This document shows positions 54,662 through 63,212 of a DNA stretch of 64,000 nucleotides, one piece after another (the stretch's first letter is position 1; every line of letters begins with the position of its first letter). Under the pieces are notes generated by a model. That model did no database searches and was not told the origin of the DNA. It saw only the letters and a list, made by a program, of their open reading frames with translations. The DNA is from Pelagibius litoralis (GTDB taxonomy: Bacteria > Pseudomonadota > Alphaproteobacteria > Kiloniellales > Kiloniellaceae): contig NZ_JAAQPH010000010.1 of the NCBI RefSeq assembly GCF_011683915.1, forward strand, positions 62,001-126,000. Direction: 5' to 3'. The position numbers were made by a program, and so were the translations under genes.

Positions 54662-55675
54662 CTATCCACCCTTTGCGCGTAACAACTTCCCGCTCGAGGC
54701 GCCTTGATCGCACTCGGGCTCCAGCCGGACGGGCGTTTTGAAGCCGGGCGGCTTAACCGCCAAAACCGAACAGTCGACCTGGTTCAGGATAGCTTCGGCC
54801 GTATTACCGACGAAAAGGCCGCGAATGCCGGTGCGCCCGACCGTTCCCATAACGATCAGCTCGACTTTTTTGCCGGCCGCGAACTCCGGGATCACTTGCC
54901 GCGCCTCGCCTTTCAGCAAATGCACCTGGCGGCGTCCGCCGGTTTCAGGATAGTCGAACAACAGGCTCTTCAGCTTCCGTTCACTCTGCCGTCGCTTCTC
55001 CTCGGTCATCTTTTCAACGGTCTCTTTGGGAACCCTTGTAAAGGCACTGTGGCGCAGGCTGTTTTCACCCTGCAGCCGCCAGACGTTGACGACATGCAGC
55101 TCGCTTCTCTCGGCCGCCGACAACGATGTCGCAAGGTCCATGACAAGTGCGTCCAGAGCGGATCGCTGCTCATCCATGGGTTCGGGGTCGACAGCGGCCA
55201 GGATCCGGGCGTATTGGGTTTGGCTGCTCTTCTTCATGATCCATACCGGGCAGGGGCACTTGCGCAGAATGTGCAGGTCCGTGCTGGCAAAAAACAGCGG
55301 CCCGCCGTCGCCCTCACCAGCCGCCCCCTTTATGACCAGGTCATGCTGGTCACGAAGAACTTTCCGAATGATCTCTATGAAGGCGATTCCCTGAAGAACT
55401 ACCTCGCTGGTCTCTATGCCTTCGGATTTGATCGGTGCGCCGATCTGCGCAAGCCGGCTGCGGTGGAACGCCAGCACCTCGAGCTCGATGTCCTGCGCGA
55501 CGTTGCCCGGAAGGGCGCCGTACAGGCTGGCAAGTTCGCCGGGGGCCGCTTCGACAACATCGACCAGGGTAATGCGCGCGTCATTCGATTTCGCCAACCA
55601 AATCGCCCGACCGAGCAACGCGTCATGGATGCCGTTTTCATCGCAAATCAAAAGAATGTTCTTGAATCTTTTCAT
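54662..55675 (-). CDS. Tandem universal stress protein
   Basis: A 337-residue cytoplasmic protein with two Usp domains, UspE-like. Domain 1 covers about residues 1-150 (FKNILLICDENG, DLVIKGAAGEGD, CPCPVWIMKK). Domain 2 has YARILAAVDPE and the ATP-binding pattern VELIVMGTVGRTGIRGLFVGNTAEAILNQVDCSVLAVKPPGF, close to the G-x2-G-x9-G-(S/T) motif. Such proteins help survival under stress. The ATG at 55675 is used since the upstream frame is the divergent LysR promoter. It is divergent from the OxyR-like gene across 188 bases. Confidence 0.9.
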   Translation of the reverse strand: MKRFKNILLICDENGIHDALLGRAIWLAKSNDARITLVDVVEAAPGELASLYGALPGNVAQDIELEVLAFHRSRLAQIGAPIKSEGIETSEVVLQGIAFIEIIRKVLRDQHDLVIKGAAGEGDGGPLFFASTDLHILRKCPCPVWIMKKSSQTQYARILAAVDPEPMDEQRSALDALVMDLATSLSAAERSELHVVNVWRLQGENSLRHSAFTRVPKETVEKMTEEKRRQSERKLKSLLFDYPETGGRRQVHLLKGEARQVIPEFAAGKKVELIVMGTVGRTGIRGLFVGNTAEAILNQVDCSVLAVKPPGFKTPVRLEPECDQGASSGKLLRAKGG

Positions 55676-55863
55676 CTCAGAAACGCTCCCACTCCGCGAC
55701 GCAATCCCACTTATCCGGTTCACCGTCGAACAGCCACTACAGCCAAATCGACTGCCCTGGATGGAAATGGGCTTGAAAAGCTCATTGGCCCAATCGAAGT
55801 TAAGGGGCAGTTCGATAGGTTTTATCTTTTGAGTTTTCCGCGCCGAAGGGAAGGACCCGCGCC

Positions 55864-56784
55864 GTGCCGACTTTGCAGCAACTCCGTTATCTCGTCGCTG
55901 TTGGCGAAACGCTACATTTCCGCCGGGCGGCGGAAAGGACGCACGTAACACAGCCGACGTTGAGCGGCCAACTCCGCGAACTGGAAGAAAAGCTCGGCGT
56001 TCAACTGGTCGAACGCAGCCGCGCAAAGGTCATCCTGACACCCATCGGCAAGGAGATCGTTGCCCGCGCCAGAACCGTGATACGCGACGTTCAGGACATC
56101 GTCGAACTCGCCAGGCAGGGCAAGAGCTTGCTCGGCGGCACCATCCGGGTCGGCGTGCTGCAAACCCTCGGGCCCTATCTGCTGCCGCATATCCTGCCGG
56201 AGCTGCATCGCAGCTTCCCCGACCTGAAACTCTATGTCCGCGAAGGAATGCCGCAGGCCCTGCTCACGGCGATCGACGACGGCAATCTCGATCTCCTGTT
56301 CTTTCCGGTACCGGTAAAGGGCGCGGATCTGCAGAGCGCCCGCCTTTTTCGCGAGCCTCTCAGCCTTGTGGCGCCGAGCGACCATCGCCTCGCGGCGAAG
56401 GAAAAGATCGATCAGGCGGACCTCAAGAACGAGACGATCCTGACGCTGGAGCGCGGCTATCGCCTGCACGATCAGGTACGCGATCTCTGTGAGCAGTATG
56501 GCGCCTCCCTGTCGCTGGACTACGAGGGCACCAGCCTCGATACCCTGCGCCAGATGGTCGGCATGGGAATGGGGCTGTCGTTGCTGCCGGCTCTCTACGT
56601 CCGCTCCGAAGTCCTTCAGGACGAGCAGGTCGTCGCCCGGCAGATCCGCAGCAAGGCGCCCTTTCGCATGATCGGCATGATCTGGCGCCGCCATTCGGCA
56701 CGGCAGCACGAATTCCTGGCCTTGGCCGAGATGATCCGCGGCATCCTGAAAGACCGCGTGCCTGAAATCACGGTCATGCAGTAG
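55864..56784 (+). CDS. LysR-family regulator, OxyR-like without the peroxidatic cysteine
   Basis: A 306-residue LysR-type regulator whose winged helix (PTLQQLRYLVAVGETLHFRRAAE) and effector domain follow OxyR (LYVREGMPQALLTAIDDGNLDL, SLDTLRQMVGMGMGLSLLPALYV). In the redox loop E. coli OxyR has G-H-C199-L-R-D-Q and C208. Here it reads G-Y-R-L-H-D-Q with Arg200 at the C199 position, while the resolving cysteine is kept (C209). Peroxide sensing by a disulfide is therefore unlikely. The start is GTG 55864. It is divergent from the Usp gene, which it may control. Confidence 0.88.
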   Translation: MPTLQQLRYLVAVGETLHFRRAAERTHVTQPTLSGQLRELEEKLGVQLVERSRAKVILTPIGKEIVARARTVIRDVQDIVELARQGKSLLGGTIRVGVLQTLGPYLLPHILPELHRSFPDLKLYVREGMPQALLTAIDDGNLDLLFFPVPVKGADLQSARLFREPLSLVAPSDHRLAAKEKIDQADLKNETILTLERGYRLHDQVRDLCEQYGASLSLDYEGTSLDTLRQMVGMGMGLSLLPALYVRSEVLQDEQVVARQIRSKAPFRMIGMIWRRHSARQHEFLALAEMIRGILKDRVPEITVMQ

Positions 56785-57332
56785 CCCGGCGCGCCGGCCA
56801 GATCGAACAGTTCTATCAAAGCAGGGCGGCCTAACGACTGGCGAACCCTCATGAAAAGGCCACATCGGAAGGTGTCGGCCCCCGCCTTTTCGTCTCGAAC
56901 GGCGGCGGCCCACAGGAAACCCGAGGACTTGGCAAATGCTGAACAGCTTGATCGCCGCCACCCTGTTGACCGCAGCAGCAAGCCTGCCGGGCTTTGCAGC
57001 CGATGCGGAGGTATCGAACTGCTTCGACGATGCCGGATCCTGGCTGCCGGGCACATTGCAAATCTTTGATGCAGGGCAAATCCATGGGGCGGCAGGAACC
57101 GCCGGGCCCGCAGAAGCGCTGCAGCCGATGAAACGGCAGCCGGCGGTGCCGGAGTGTGCCCTGGTTTAACGCTTGCGGTCGATCATTGAAAACCGGCACG
57201 CCGAAAGGGAGGCCTGCACGAACAACCCATAGGGAATTCCAATCACGGGGCGCGTTGTATCCGTGCCCCCGCACCAGCACATGTGTCGCGAAGGACCGCG
57301 GCGGCTGCTGACATCTGCGGGGGAGAAAAGTC
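56785..57332. other. Intergenic region upstream of atpB
   Basis: 548 bases between the OxyR-like gene and atpB. The only candidate is the small signal-peptide-like frame at 56936. The rest has typical GC content without a recognised element. GGGGGAGAAAAGTC precedes the atpB start. Confidence 0.5.
56936..57169 (+). CDS. Small secreted hypothetical protein (doubtful)
   Basis: A 77-codon frame beginning with a convincing signal peptide (LIAATLLTAAASLPGFAADA) followed by about 55 residues of low complexity without a known domain. The ribosome site is weak (TTGGCAAATG). It could be a real small exported protein, the remnant of a longer one, or chance. It lies in the gap before atpB and nothing in context supports it further. 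Confidence 0.25.
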   Translation: MLNSLIAATLLTAAASLPGFAADAEVSNCFDDAGSWLPGTLQIFDAGQIHGAAGTAGPAEALQPMKRQPAVPECALV

Positions 57333-58100
57333 ATGGCTTCCTATGAGCCGCAAGTGCCATACGCGATCACACAGTTCGAGTTCGATGTCCTCGTGCCGAT
57401 TCAAATCTTCGGCATCGACGTATCATTCACGACTTCGGCCCAGGCGATGGTGACGACCACTATCCTGGTGGCTTTCTTCATGATTTTCGGCATGCGCAAG
57501 CAGGCAATGGTACCCGGGCGTCTGCAATCTGCTGTCGAGTCGGTTTATGTCTTCGTCGCGCGCACAGTCATAAAAACAGCTGGGCCGGAAGCGCAGCACA
57601 CGATCCCCTTCGTCTTCACGCTCTTCGTGTTCATTCTCTTCGGCAGCCTGCTGGGGCTGACCCCGGTGAAGTTCACTTTGACCAGTCACCTGGTGGTCAC
57701 CCTGGCGCTTTCGCTGACTGTCTTCATCTACGTGAACACCCTTGCGGTGCGACGGCAGGGCATGGGCTTCTTCAACATCTTCCTGCCGGCGGGCACGCCC
57801 CTCTACCTGGCGCCGCTGCTGATCGTGATTGAGGTCATTTCCTATCTCTTCCGGCCGATCACGCTGGGGGTACGGATATTCGCGAACATCCTCGCCGGCC
57901 ACATCATGATCAAGCTCTTCGCAGATTTCAGCGTGATGATGACCGAGGCGCTCGGCGCTGTGGGTGTCGGCATCTCGCTTCTTCCGGTCACCATGATGGT
58001 CGTCCTCTATGGTTTCGAGGTCATGATCTTCCTGGTCCAGGCTTACATCTTCATTCTGATCACTTCGCTCTACATCCGCGACGCGTTGCACGGTCACTAG
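57333..58100 (+). CDS. atpB: ATP synthase F0 subunit a, isolated copy
   Basis: A 255-residue membrane protein with about five to six helices. The essential Arg is R181 in FRPITLGVRIFANILAGHIM, and the HTIPFVFTLFVFILFGSLLGLTP segment is typical of alphaproteobacterial subunit a. It is followed by atpE after 50 bases but atpI is absent upstream and atpF/atpF' downstream, where an unrelated minus-strand aldolase begins. It may be the genome's only a/c pair placed apart from the b genes, or a second copy. GGGGGAGAAAAGTC gives a clear ribosome site. Confidence 0.93.
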   Translation: MASYEPQVPYAITQFEFDVLVPIQIFGIDVSFTTSAQAMVTTTILVAFFMIFGMRKQAMVPGRLQSAVESVYVFVARTVIKTAGPEAQHTIPFVFTLFVFILFGSLLGLTPVKFTLTSHLVVTLALSLTVFIYVNTLAVRRQGMGFFNIFLPAGTPLYLAPLLIVIEVISYLFRPITLGVRIFANILAGHIMIKLFADFSVMMTEALGAVGVGISLLPVTMMVVLYGFEVMIFLVQAYIFILITSLYIRDALHGH

Positions 58101-58150
58101 CGCGCGCCCTCTCTCCAATCTCCCCCTAAAACCAACAAGGAAAACATGAC

Positions 58151-58378
58151 ATGACTGATGATGGCATCAGACTCCTGGCAGCGGCGATCGCGCTGCTGCC
58201 GCTGCTCGGTGTCGCCCTGGCCCTTGGCAAGATTTTCTCCGACTGGATATCCTCCGTTGCCCGCAACCCCGGCGCCGCGGAAGTAGTGCAGCCGGTCGGG
58301 CTGCTCGGCTTTGCCCTCACCGAGGCAATCGCGCTCTTCGCGCTGATCGTCGCCTTCATCATTCTCTTTGTCGGATGA
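58151..58378 (+). CDS. atpE: ATP synthase F0 subunit c with GxAxAxG helix motif
   Basis: A 75-residue two-helix protein forming the rotor ring. The ion-binding carboxylate is E58 (FALTEAIALFA) and the polar loop is R-N-P (38-40). In the first helix the usual GxGxGxG packing motif reads G20-V-A22-L-A24-L-G26, that is GxAxAxG. Alanine substitutions here occur in alkaliphile c subunits with larger rings. The residues beside E58 do not show a Na+ site, so proton coupling is likely. AAGGAAAACATGAC precedes the ATG. A hairpin follows at 58396. Confidence 0.9.
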   Translation: MTDDGIRLLAAAIALLPLLGVALALGKIFSDWISSVARNPGAAEVVQPVGLLGFALTEAIALFALIVAFIILFVG

Positions 58379-58395
58379 TCACTCATCTTTGGATA

Positions 58396-58424
58396 CCGCG
58401 CCGGGGACAATCCGGCGCGGCTTT
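58396..58424 (+). terminator. Possible rho-independent terminator after atpE
   Basis: Perfect nine-base stem CCGCGCCGG/CCGGCGCGG (58396-58404 and 58412-58420) with a seven-base loop, followed by CTTTC. It lies 17 bases past the atpE stop. The T run is short, so termination may be partial. Confidence 0.5.
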
Positions 58425-58523
58425 CGACAGAGCGACTGTCAGGCGAGCCGCGCCGGCGTCAGGTCGCTCTCGGCGACACCTGCCTCACACACATCCGCTG
58501 GAAGGCGGCCTGAGACAATGAGC

Positions 58524-59366
58524 TTAGCTGCGGCCCGGCCAACCGAGAAGCCGGATCATCCGCTCCGTTTCGGCCTGCACCGCCGGCATGGCACGCTTCA
58601 TCAGATCCAGGCGGTCATAGACCGCCGGATCGTCGGTAAAAGCCTGGCGCAGTGACTTGCCGAAAGCCTGGCGCAGGACGGTGCCGATGTTGAACTTGCA
58701 GACCCGTGTCCCGGCCAGCCTGAGAATATCCTCTTCGTACAGACCCGACGTGCCGTGAATGACGAGAGGCAGTTGCACCAGCGCCTCGATCTCGGCCAGC
58801 CGGTCGTAGGCGACGGTCGCGCCGGGCGCGGAGAGCCGGTGGACATTGCCGACGGAAACGGCCAGGGCGTCCAGTCCCCCCTCCTCCGCCAGGCGGCAGG
58901 CTTCGGCGGGATCTGTCAGCTCGGACTTGATGTGATCGCGGCCCTCCGCATAGGGCACCGAGCCGATCTCCGCCTCCACCGAAGCGCCCGCCCCATGGGC
59001 ATGGGCCACCACCCGCTTCACCGCCGCGATGTTTTCCGCCAGCGGCAGCTGGGAGCCGTCGATCATGACCGAGCTGAAGCCGAGATCCACGGCCTCCAGC
59101 ACGTCGTCGATCTCATAGGTATGGTCGAGATGGGCGCAGACCGGGACATCAGCCGTCTCGGCGAGGCCGCGAAACAGGCCCGCCACCATCTTCACCGGCA
59201 TGAACTGGCGCAGGTCCAGGTTGGCCGAGAGAATGACCGGCGCACCCAGCTTTTCCGCCGCGTCGACCACGGCGCGCGCGTCCTCATAGCCGAAGACGTT
59301 GAAGCAGCCGACTGCGTAGCCGCCATCAAGGGCCGGCTGCAGGACTTCCGAGAGGTTGACCAGCAT
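58524..59366 (-). CDS. iolJ: Class II fructose-bisphosphate aldolase-family enzyme, likely DKGP aldolase
   Basis: A 280-residue zinc-dependent TIM-barrel aldolase. Zinc-site residues are in HLDHTYEIDDV, the following SVMIDGSQLPLAENI, GNVHRLSA and the phosphate-binding HGTSGLYEEDIL and CKFNIGTVLRQAF. Its position directly after iolB, iolC and iolD suggests it cleaves 2-deoxy-5-keto-gluconate 6-phosphate to dihydroxyacetone phosphate and malonate semialdehyde, as IolJ does. A fructose/tagatose bisphosphate aldolase is the alternative. The ATG immediately follows the iolB stop. Confidence 0.78.
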   Translation of the reverse strand: MLVNLSEVLQPALDGGYAVGCFNVFGYEDARAVVDAAEKLGAPVILSANLDLRQFMPVKMVAGLFRGLAETADVPVCAHLDHTYEIDDVLEAVDLGFSSVMIDGSQLPLAENIAAVKRVVAHAHGAGASVEAEIGSVPYAEGRDHIKSELTDPAEACRLAEEGGLDALAVSVGNVHRLSAPGATVAYDRLAEIEALVQLPLVIHGTSGLYEEDILRLAGTRVCKFNIGTVLRQAFGKSLRQAFTDDPAVYDRLDLMKRAMPAVQAETERMIRLLGWPGRS

Positions 59367-60206
59367 CTATTTGAACTTGGCGATCATGTCCTTGATCCCC
59401 GGGATCGTCTCGACCTGATAGGCATGTTCCGGCTGGAAGTTCTGCACCAGCGGGCGCTGCGACAGGCCACCTAGGACCGTGAAATAGTACATTTCGTAAC
59501 CCGGCGCGGCGACGGAAGGATGATAGCCGCCGTCGATGACGAAGGTGGAGCCGTTCTTTACATGGTAGCACTGGCCGAATTCTTCGTCTTCGCGCTGATG
59601 AAACTGCGCGCCGAAACCCCAGTCCGGATTGAAACGGAAGTTATAGACCTCGTCGTGGCGGGTTTCGCCCGGCAGATCGTCCGTATCGTGTTTGTGGGAG
59701 GGAAAACCCGACCAGCCGCCGGCCCCGACGGTGAAAAGCTCGCTGACCAGCAGACGCCCGACCTTCCCCGCCTGCTTCTGGCCGAGGATGTGCTTGATCT
59801 TGCGGTGGGTCTTGGTGTCGTCGGAGCCATACTGGACCGGATCGATCTCCTCCGGCCTGACCACAAAGGGCTCCAGCACCTCGTCGAACTTGGCGCCGGC
59901 AACGAAGACCTCGGTGTCGTCGGAAACGCAGGTAAAAGAAGCATCCTTTCCGCTCGGCACGTAGACGCCTGAGGGGTTGCCCTCCCAAAGCGATGGCCGG
60001 TCGCCCACGGCCTCGAAAGCCTGATTGCCGACCGTCACGTCGATGGTGCCGTGCGCTGGCACGCAACAGGTCTCGTAGCCCTCTTCGGCATAGCTGAAGG
60101 TCTCGCCCTGCTTCAGCTTCACGATGTTCATGTAGACCAGAGGCACCCGCGCATCATTGGCGCCGACGATCGGCTCATTGTGGTTGTCGTAAGGCTTGAT
60201 GTGCAT
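59367..60206 (-). CDS. iolB: 5-deoxy-glucuronate isomerase
   Basis: A 279-residue bicupin enzyme converting 5-deoxy-glucuronate to 2-deoxy-5-keto-gluconate in myo-inositol breakdown. Recognised by FPSHKHDTDDLPGE, the EVYNFRFNP strand and GYHPSVAAPGYEMYYFTVLGG, with the metal His residues in SHKHD and the later Glu-His pair. It lies three bases after the iolC stop and abuts the aldolase gene. Confidence 0.93.
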   Translation of the reverse strand: MHIKPYDNHNEPIVGANDARVPLVYMNIVKLKQGETFSYAEEGYETCCVPAHGTIDVTVGNQAFEAVGDRPSLWEGNPSGVYVPSGKDASFTCVSDDTEVFVAGAKFDEVLEPFVVRPEEIDPVQYGSDDTKTHRKIKHILGQKQAGKVGRLLVSELFTVGAGGWSGFPSHKHDTDDLPGETRHDEVYNFRFNPDWGFGAQFHQREDEEFGQCYHVKNGSTFVIDGGYHPSVAAPGYEMYYFTVLGGLSQRPLVQNFQPEHAYQVETIPGIKDMIAKFK

Positions 60207-60209
60207 GGA

Positions 60210-61214
60210 TCATACCCTCGTCGGATTAGAGGTCATCGTCTGCGATGACAGGAAAGTGGTGAGTTCGGCGCTGTCGGGCATGGCCGAGGCGCAGCCGCGG
60301 CGGGAGACGACCATCGCGGCAGCCGCGGAGCCGCGCCGGATCGCTTCTTCCAGCGCCGCGCCTTTCAGCAATGCGGCAACCAGGCCGCCCATGAAGGCAT
60401 CGCCGGCGCCGTAGGGTTTGAGCGCGGTCACCGGAAAGACGCCGCTGTCGATCCGCCAACCGGGCCCAAGGACGCTCGCGCCCTCGCCGCCGCGCTTCAG
60501 GATGGCGAGTCGGTCCTCCTCCGCCGCCAGGGCCGAGGCAGCAGCCTCGCCGTTACCGTCGTTCGCAAAAACCGCAAACTCCTCGCTGTTGCCGACGATG
60601 AGATCGCTCAGCCCGGCGGCCTGGCCGTAGACTGCGGAAGTTTCCTCCCGCGACGTCCAGGCATAGGCGCGGTAATCCAGGTCGAAGACCGTCACCGTCC
60701 CCGCCGCGCGGGCCGCCTCCAGGAGGGCAAGGGTCGCCGCCCGCGACGGATTGGCCACCAGGGCCGTGCCGGTCACGATCAGGGCGCCCGCCGCCGCTAC
60801 GCCGGCAAGCAGTTCCTCGTCCGCCGTCAGCTGCAGATCGGCGGCATTGTTGCGATAGATGGTGACCTCGCAGTCGTCATCGCGCACCTCGGCAAGGGCC
60901 AGACTGGTCCGCGGGTCACCGGCAACGCTGCGGACGTAACGGGTGTCGACCTCGAAAGCCTCCAGGCGTTGGCGCACGAAACGGCCGACAGGGTCGTCCG
61001 ACAGCGCCGTAAGCAGGCCGGTCTTCACCCCCTGCCGGGCCAGGGCGACCGCGATGTTACCGGCGGAGCCACCGAGATCGCTGGTAAAGGCAGCCGCCTC
61101 TGCGATCTTGCCGCCGTCCTCTGCCGGGTAGAGGTCCAGGCCCGCGCGCCCCAACACCAGAGCGCCGAAAGGGCGGCTCCGGTCGAGGCGGTCTATGGCG
61201 AGGGGGGCTGCCAA
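60210..61214 (-). CDS. iolC: 5-dehydro-2-deoxygluconokinase
   Basis: A 334-residue PfkB-type sugar kinase, phosphorylating 2-deoxy-5-keto-gluconate. The N-terminal LVLGRAGLDLYP and GGSAGNIAVALARQGVKTGL are PfkB signature 1; the C-terminal LKPYGAGDAFMGGLVAALL with the catalytic Asp is signature 2. The start is TTG 61214, three bases after the iolD stop; no ATG lies upstream. It belongs to the iolDCB operon. Confidence 0.9.
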   Translation of the reverse strand: MAAPLAIDRLDRSRPFGALVLGRAGLDLYPAEDGGKIAEAAAFTSDLGGSAGNIAVALARQGVKTGLLTALSDDPVGRFVRQRLEAFEVDTRYVRSVAGDPRTSLALAEVRDDDCEVTIYRNNAADLQLTADEELLAGVAAAGALIVTGTALVANPSRAATLALLEAARAAGTVTVFDLDYRAYAWTSREETSAVYGQAAGLSDLIVGNSEEFAVFANDGNGEAAASALAAEEDRLAILKRGGEGASVLGPGWRIDSGVFPVTALKPYGAGDAFMGGLVAALLKGAALEEAIRRGSAAAAMVVSRRGCASAMPDSAELTTFLSSQTMTSNPTRV

Positions 61215-61217
61215 GAG

Positions 61218-63083
61218 TCAGATACCCCGCCGCTGGTGCCGGCGGCCTTCATCCCAGAGGCGTCCGGCTTCCAGCACGCTCTCGCGCTTGGAAACCTCGG
61301 GGATGCCAACCTCCCACCAGGCATCGCCTTCGGTCCAGGCGTGCTTGTCGACCTTCACGGTGATGACGCAGGTGCCCGCCGCCGCCCGCGCGCGCTGAAG
61401 GGCCGCCTCCAACTCGGCGATGGAGGAAACCGCTTCGGCCTCGGCCCCCATGGCCCGGGCATGGCCGGCGAAGTCGACATTCACGAACTTCTCGATGCGG
61501 CAGTCTTCCAGCAGGTTGTTGAAGGATTCGTTGCCGCTGTTGTTCTGCAGCTTGTTGATCACCGCGAAACCCTGGTTGTCGCAGATCACCACGATCATCT
61601 TGTGCCCGGTCAACACCGAGGAATAGACGTCGGAATTCATGATGAGATAGGAACCGTCGCCGACCAGCACGTAGGTTTCGCCGGGCGCACCGGAATCGGC
61701 GCTGGCCATAGCCGCACCCCAGCCGCCTGCCACTTCGTAGCCCATGCAGGAAAAGCCGAACTCGATGTCGACGGAGGCAAGGCCCTTGGCCTTCCAGTTG
61801 GTATTCAATTCAGCCGGCATCCCACCAGCGGCGGTCAGCACCCGGTCATCCGGCCCGCTCGCCCGGTTCACCGCGCCGATCACCTGGGCATAGGACGGCA
61901 GGCTGTTGGTTGCTGCGGTGCGCGCTTCCAGCGCTTTGTTCCAGTCGCCATAGAGTTCCCGCGCCCTGCCGGTCCAGTCCGGCGGCGAGACCCAGTCGCC
62001 CAGCAGCGTGTCGAGTTCCGCCAGAGCGACCTTCGCGTCGCCGACAACCCCCTGGCCCCGGTGCTTGGCCGCATCGAAGCGCGCCGCATTGATCGAAACC
62101 AGGCGCATGTCCGGATTCTGGAAAGCCGACCAGGAAGCCGTCACAAAGTCCTGCAGCCGGGTGCCGACGGCCAGCACCAAATCGGCTTCCCTGGCCAGGG
62201 CATTGGCGGAGTGGGCGCCGGTCGGGCCGATCGGCCCGGCGTTCATCGGGTGATCGTGGGGCAGCAGCGCCCGGCCCGCCAGGGTTTCGACGACAGGGAT
62301 ACCGCGGCTTTCGGCAAAAGCCGCCAGTTCCCGGGCCGCCCCCGAGTAGTGCAGGCCGCCGCCGGCGACAATCAGCGGCTTGCGCGCCGCCCTGACGATC
62401 TCAGCCGCCCGCGCCAGATCGTCACTATCCGGCCGGGGCCGCCGGATACGGTGAAGGCGGGGCTCAAAAAACGCCTCGGGGTAGTCATAGGCCCGGGCCT
62501 GGATGTCCTGAGGCAGGCCCAGAAAGGCGGGGCCGCAGTCCGCCGGATCGAGTAGGGTTTCGACCATCTGCGGCAGGGATTGCAGAAGCTGCTCCGGCGC
62601 CGTGATCCGATCCCAATAGCGGGTCACGGACCGAAAGGCGTCATTCACCGAGATCGAGGGATTGTGGAAATGCTCGACCTGCTGCAACACCGGATCGGGC
62701 AGACGGCTGGTGAAGGTATCGCCGGAGAGAATGAGCAGCGGCAGGCGGTTGGCATGGGCCAGCGCCGCGGCGGTCACCATGTTGGTCGCACCGGGCCCCG
62801 CCGAGGAGGTCGCGATGCAGATCTGCCGGCGCAGCCGCGCCTTGGCATAAGCCACCCCGGCCAGGGCCATGGACTGCTCGTTCTGGCCGCGCCAGGTCGG
62901 CAGATCGTCGCGCACCTCATAGAGGGCTTCACCCAGACAGGTGACGTTGCCGTGGCCGAAGATCGCAAAAACGGCGGCAAAAAGCGGCCATTCAGCGCCA
63001 TCTATCTCAATGCGCTGGGCCACGAGATAGCGCACCAGCGCCTGTGCCATCGTCAGGGTCAGCGTTTCATCGCCTCTCACCAT
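61218..63083 (-). CDS. iolD: 3D-(3,5/4)-trihydroxycyclohexane-1,2-dione hydrolase
   Basis: A 621-residue thiamin-diphosphate enzyme that opens the inositol ring. N-terminal segments FAIFGHGNVTCLGEAL and ATSSAGPGATNMVTAAALAHANRLPLLILSGD give the TPP PYR domain with its Glu. The C-terminal ThDP motif is in LVGDGSYLIMNSDVYSSVLTG. ATG 63083 has GGAGG ten bases upstream; the open frame that continues to 63908 is the complement of the divergent dehydrogenase gene. First gene of the minus-strand iol operon. Confidence 0.94.
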   Translation of the reverse strand: MVRGDETLTLTMAQALVRYLVAQRIEIDGAEWPLFAAVFAIFGHGNVTCLGEALYEVRDDLPTWRGQNEQSMALAGVAYAKARLRRQICIATSSAGPGATNMVTAAALAHANRLPLLILSGDTFTSRLPDPVLQQVEHFHNPSISVNDAFRSVTRYWDRITAPEQLLQSLPQMVETLLDPADCGPAFLGLPQDIQARAYDYPEAFFEPRLHRIRRPRPDSDDLARAAEIVRAARKPLIVAGGGLHYSGAARELAAFAESRGIPVVETLAGRALLPHDHPMNAGPIGPTGAHSANALAREADLVLAVGTRLQDFVTASWSAFQNPDMRLVSINAARFDAAKHRGQGVVGDAKVALAELDTLLGDWVSPPDWTGRARELYGDWNKALEARTAATNSLPSYAQVIGAVNRASGPDDRVLTAAGGMPAELNTNWKAKGLASVDIEFGFSCMGYEVAGGWGAAMASADSGAPGETYVLVGDGSYLIMNSDVYSSVLTGHKMIVVICDNQGFAVINKLQNNSGNESFNNLLEDCRIEKFVNVDFAGHARAMGAEAEAVSSIAELEAALQRARAAAGTCVITVKVDKHAWTEGDAWWEVGIPEVSKRESVLEAGRLWDEGRRHQRRGI

Positions 63084-63150
63084 CGCCGCGGAACCTCCAT
63101 CGCATGCAACGATCCGCCCTCTTTCCCGAAGACGGAGTGAAGGACGATAC

Positions 63151-63179
63151 TTGACGGACGATCCTATATATCCGATAGA
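63151..63179 (+). promoter_or_regulatory. Possible sigma70-like promoter of the divergent dehydrogenase gene
   Basis: TTGACG (63151-63156) and GATAGA (63174-63179) are separated by 17 bases, and the LacI-type operator starts six bases later, overlapping the likely transcription start. The -10 match is only moderate. Confidence 0.4.
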
Positions 63180-63184
63180 GAGTT

Positions 63185-63198
63185 TGCAACCGGTTGCA
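63185..63198. promoter_or_regulatory. LacI-family operator (perfect palindrome)
   Basis: TGCAACCGGTTGCA is a perfect 14-base palindrome with the central CG usual for LacI/GalR-type repressors. It lies between the divergent iolD and dehydrogenase genes, 15 bases before the latter start and 102 bases before iolD. The regulator itself is outside the window. Confidence 0.75.
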
Positions 63199-63212
63199 GA
63201 AAGAGAACGGTC

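Noticed and set aside
55864-56784. Calling the LysR gene oxyR
   Set aside because: The peroxidatic cysteine position is arginine, so the peroxide sensor name would mislead.
56849-57334. A 161-codon minus-strand frame before atpB
   Set aside because: Overlaps the atpB ribosome site and the small signal-peptide frame; low-complexity Arg/Pro/Cys composition, no domain.
58524-59366. Considering the aldolase as a glycolytic fructose-bisphosphate aldolase
   Set aside because: It abuts iolB in an iolDCB operon, so an inositol role is more likely, though not proven.
60969-62555. A 528-codon plus-strand frame opposite iolC and iolD
   Set aside because: Mirror of highly conserved iol genes, with His/Arg/Gly-rich shadow composition.
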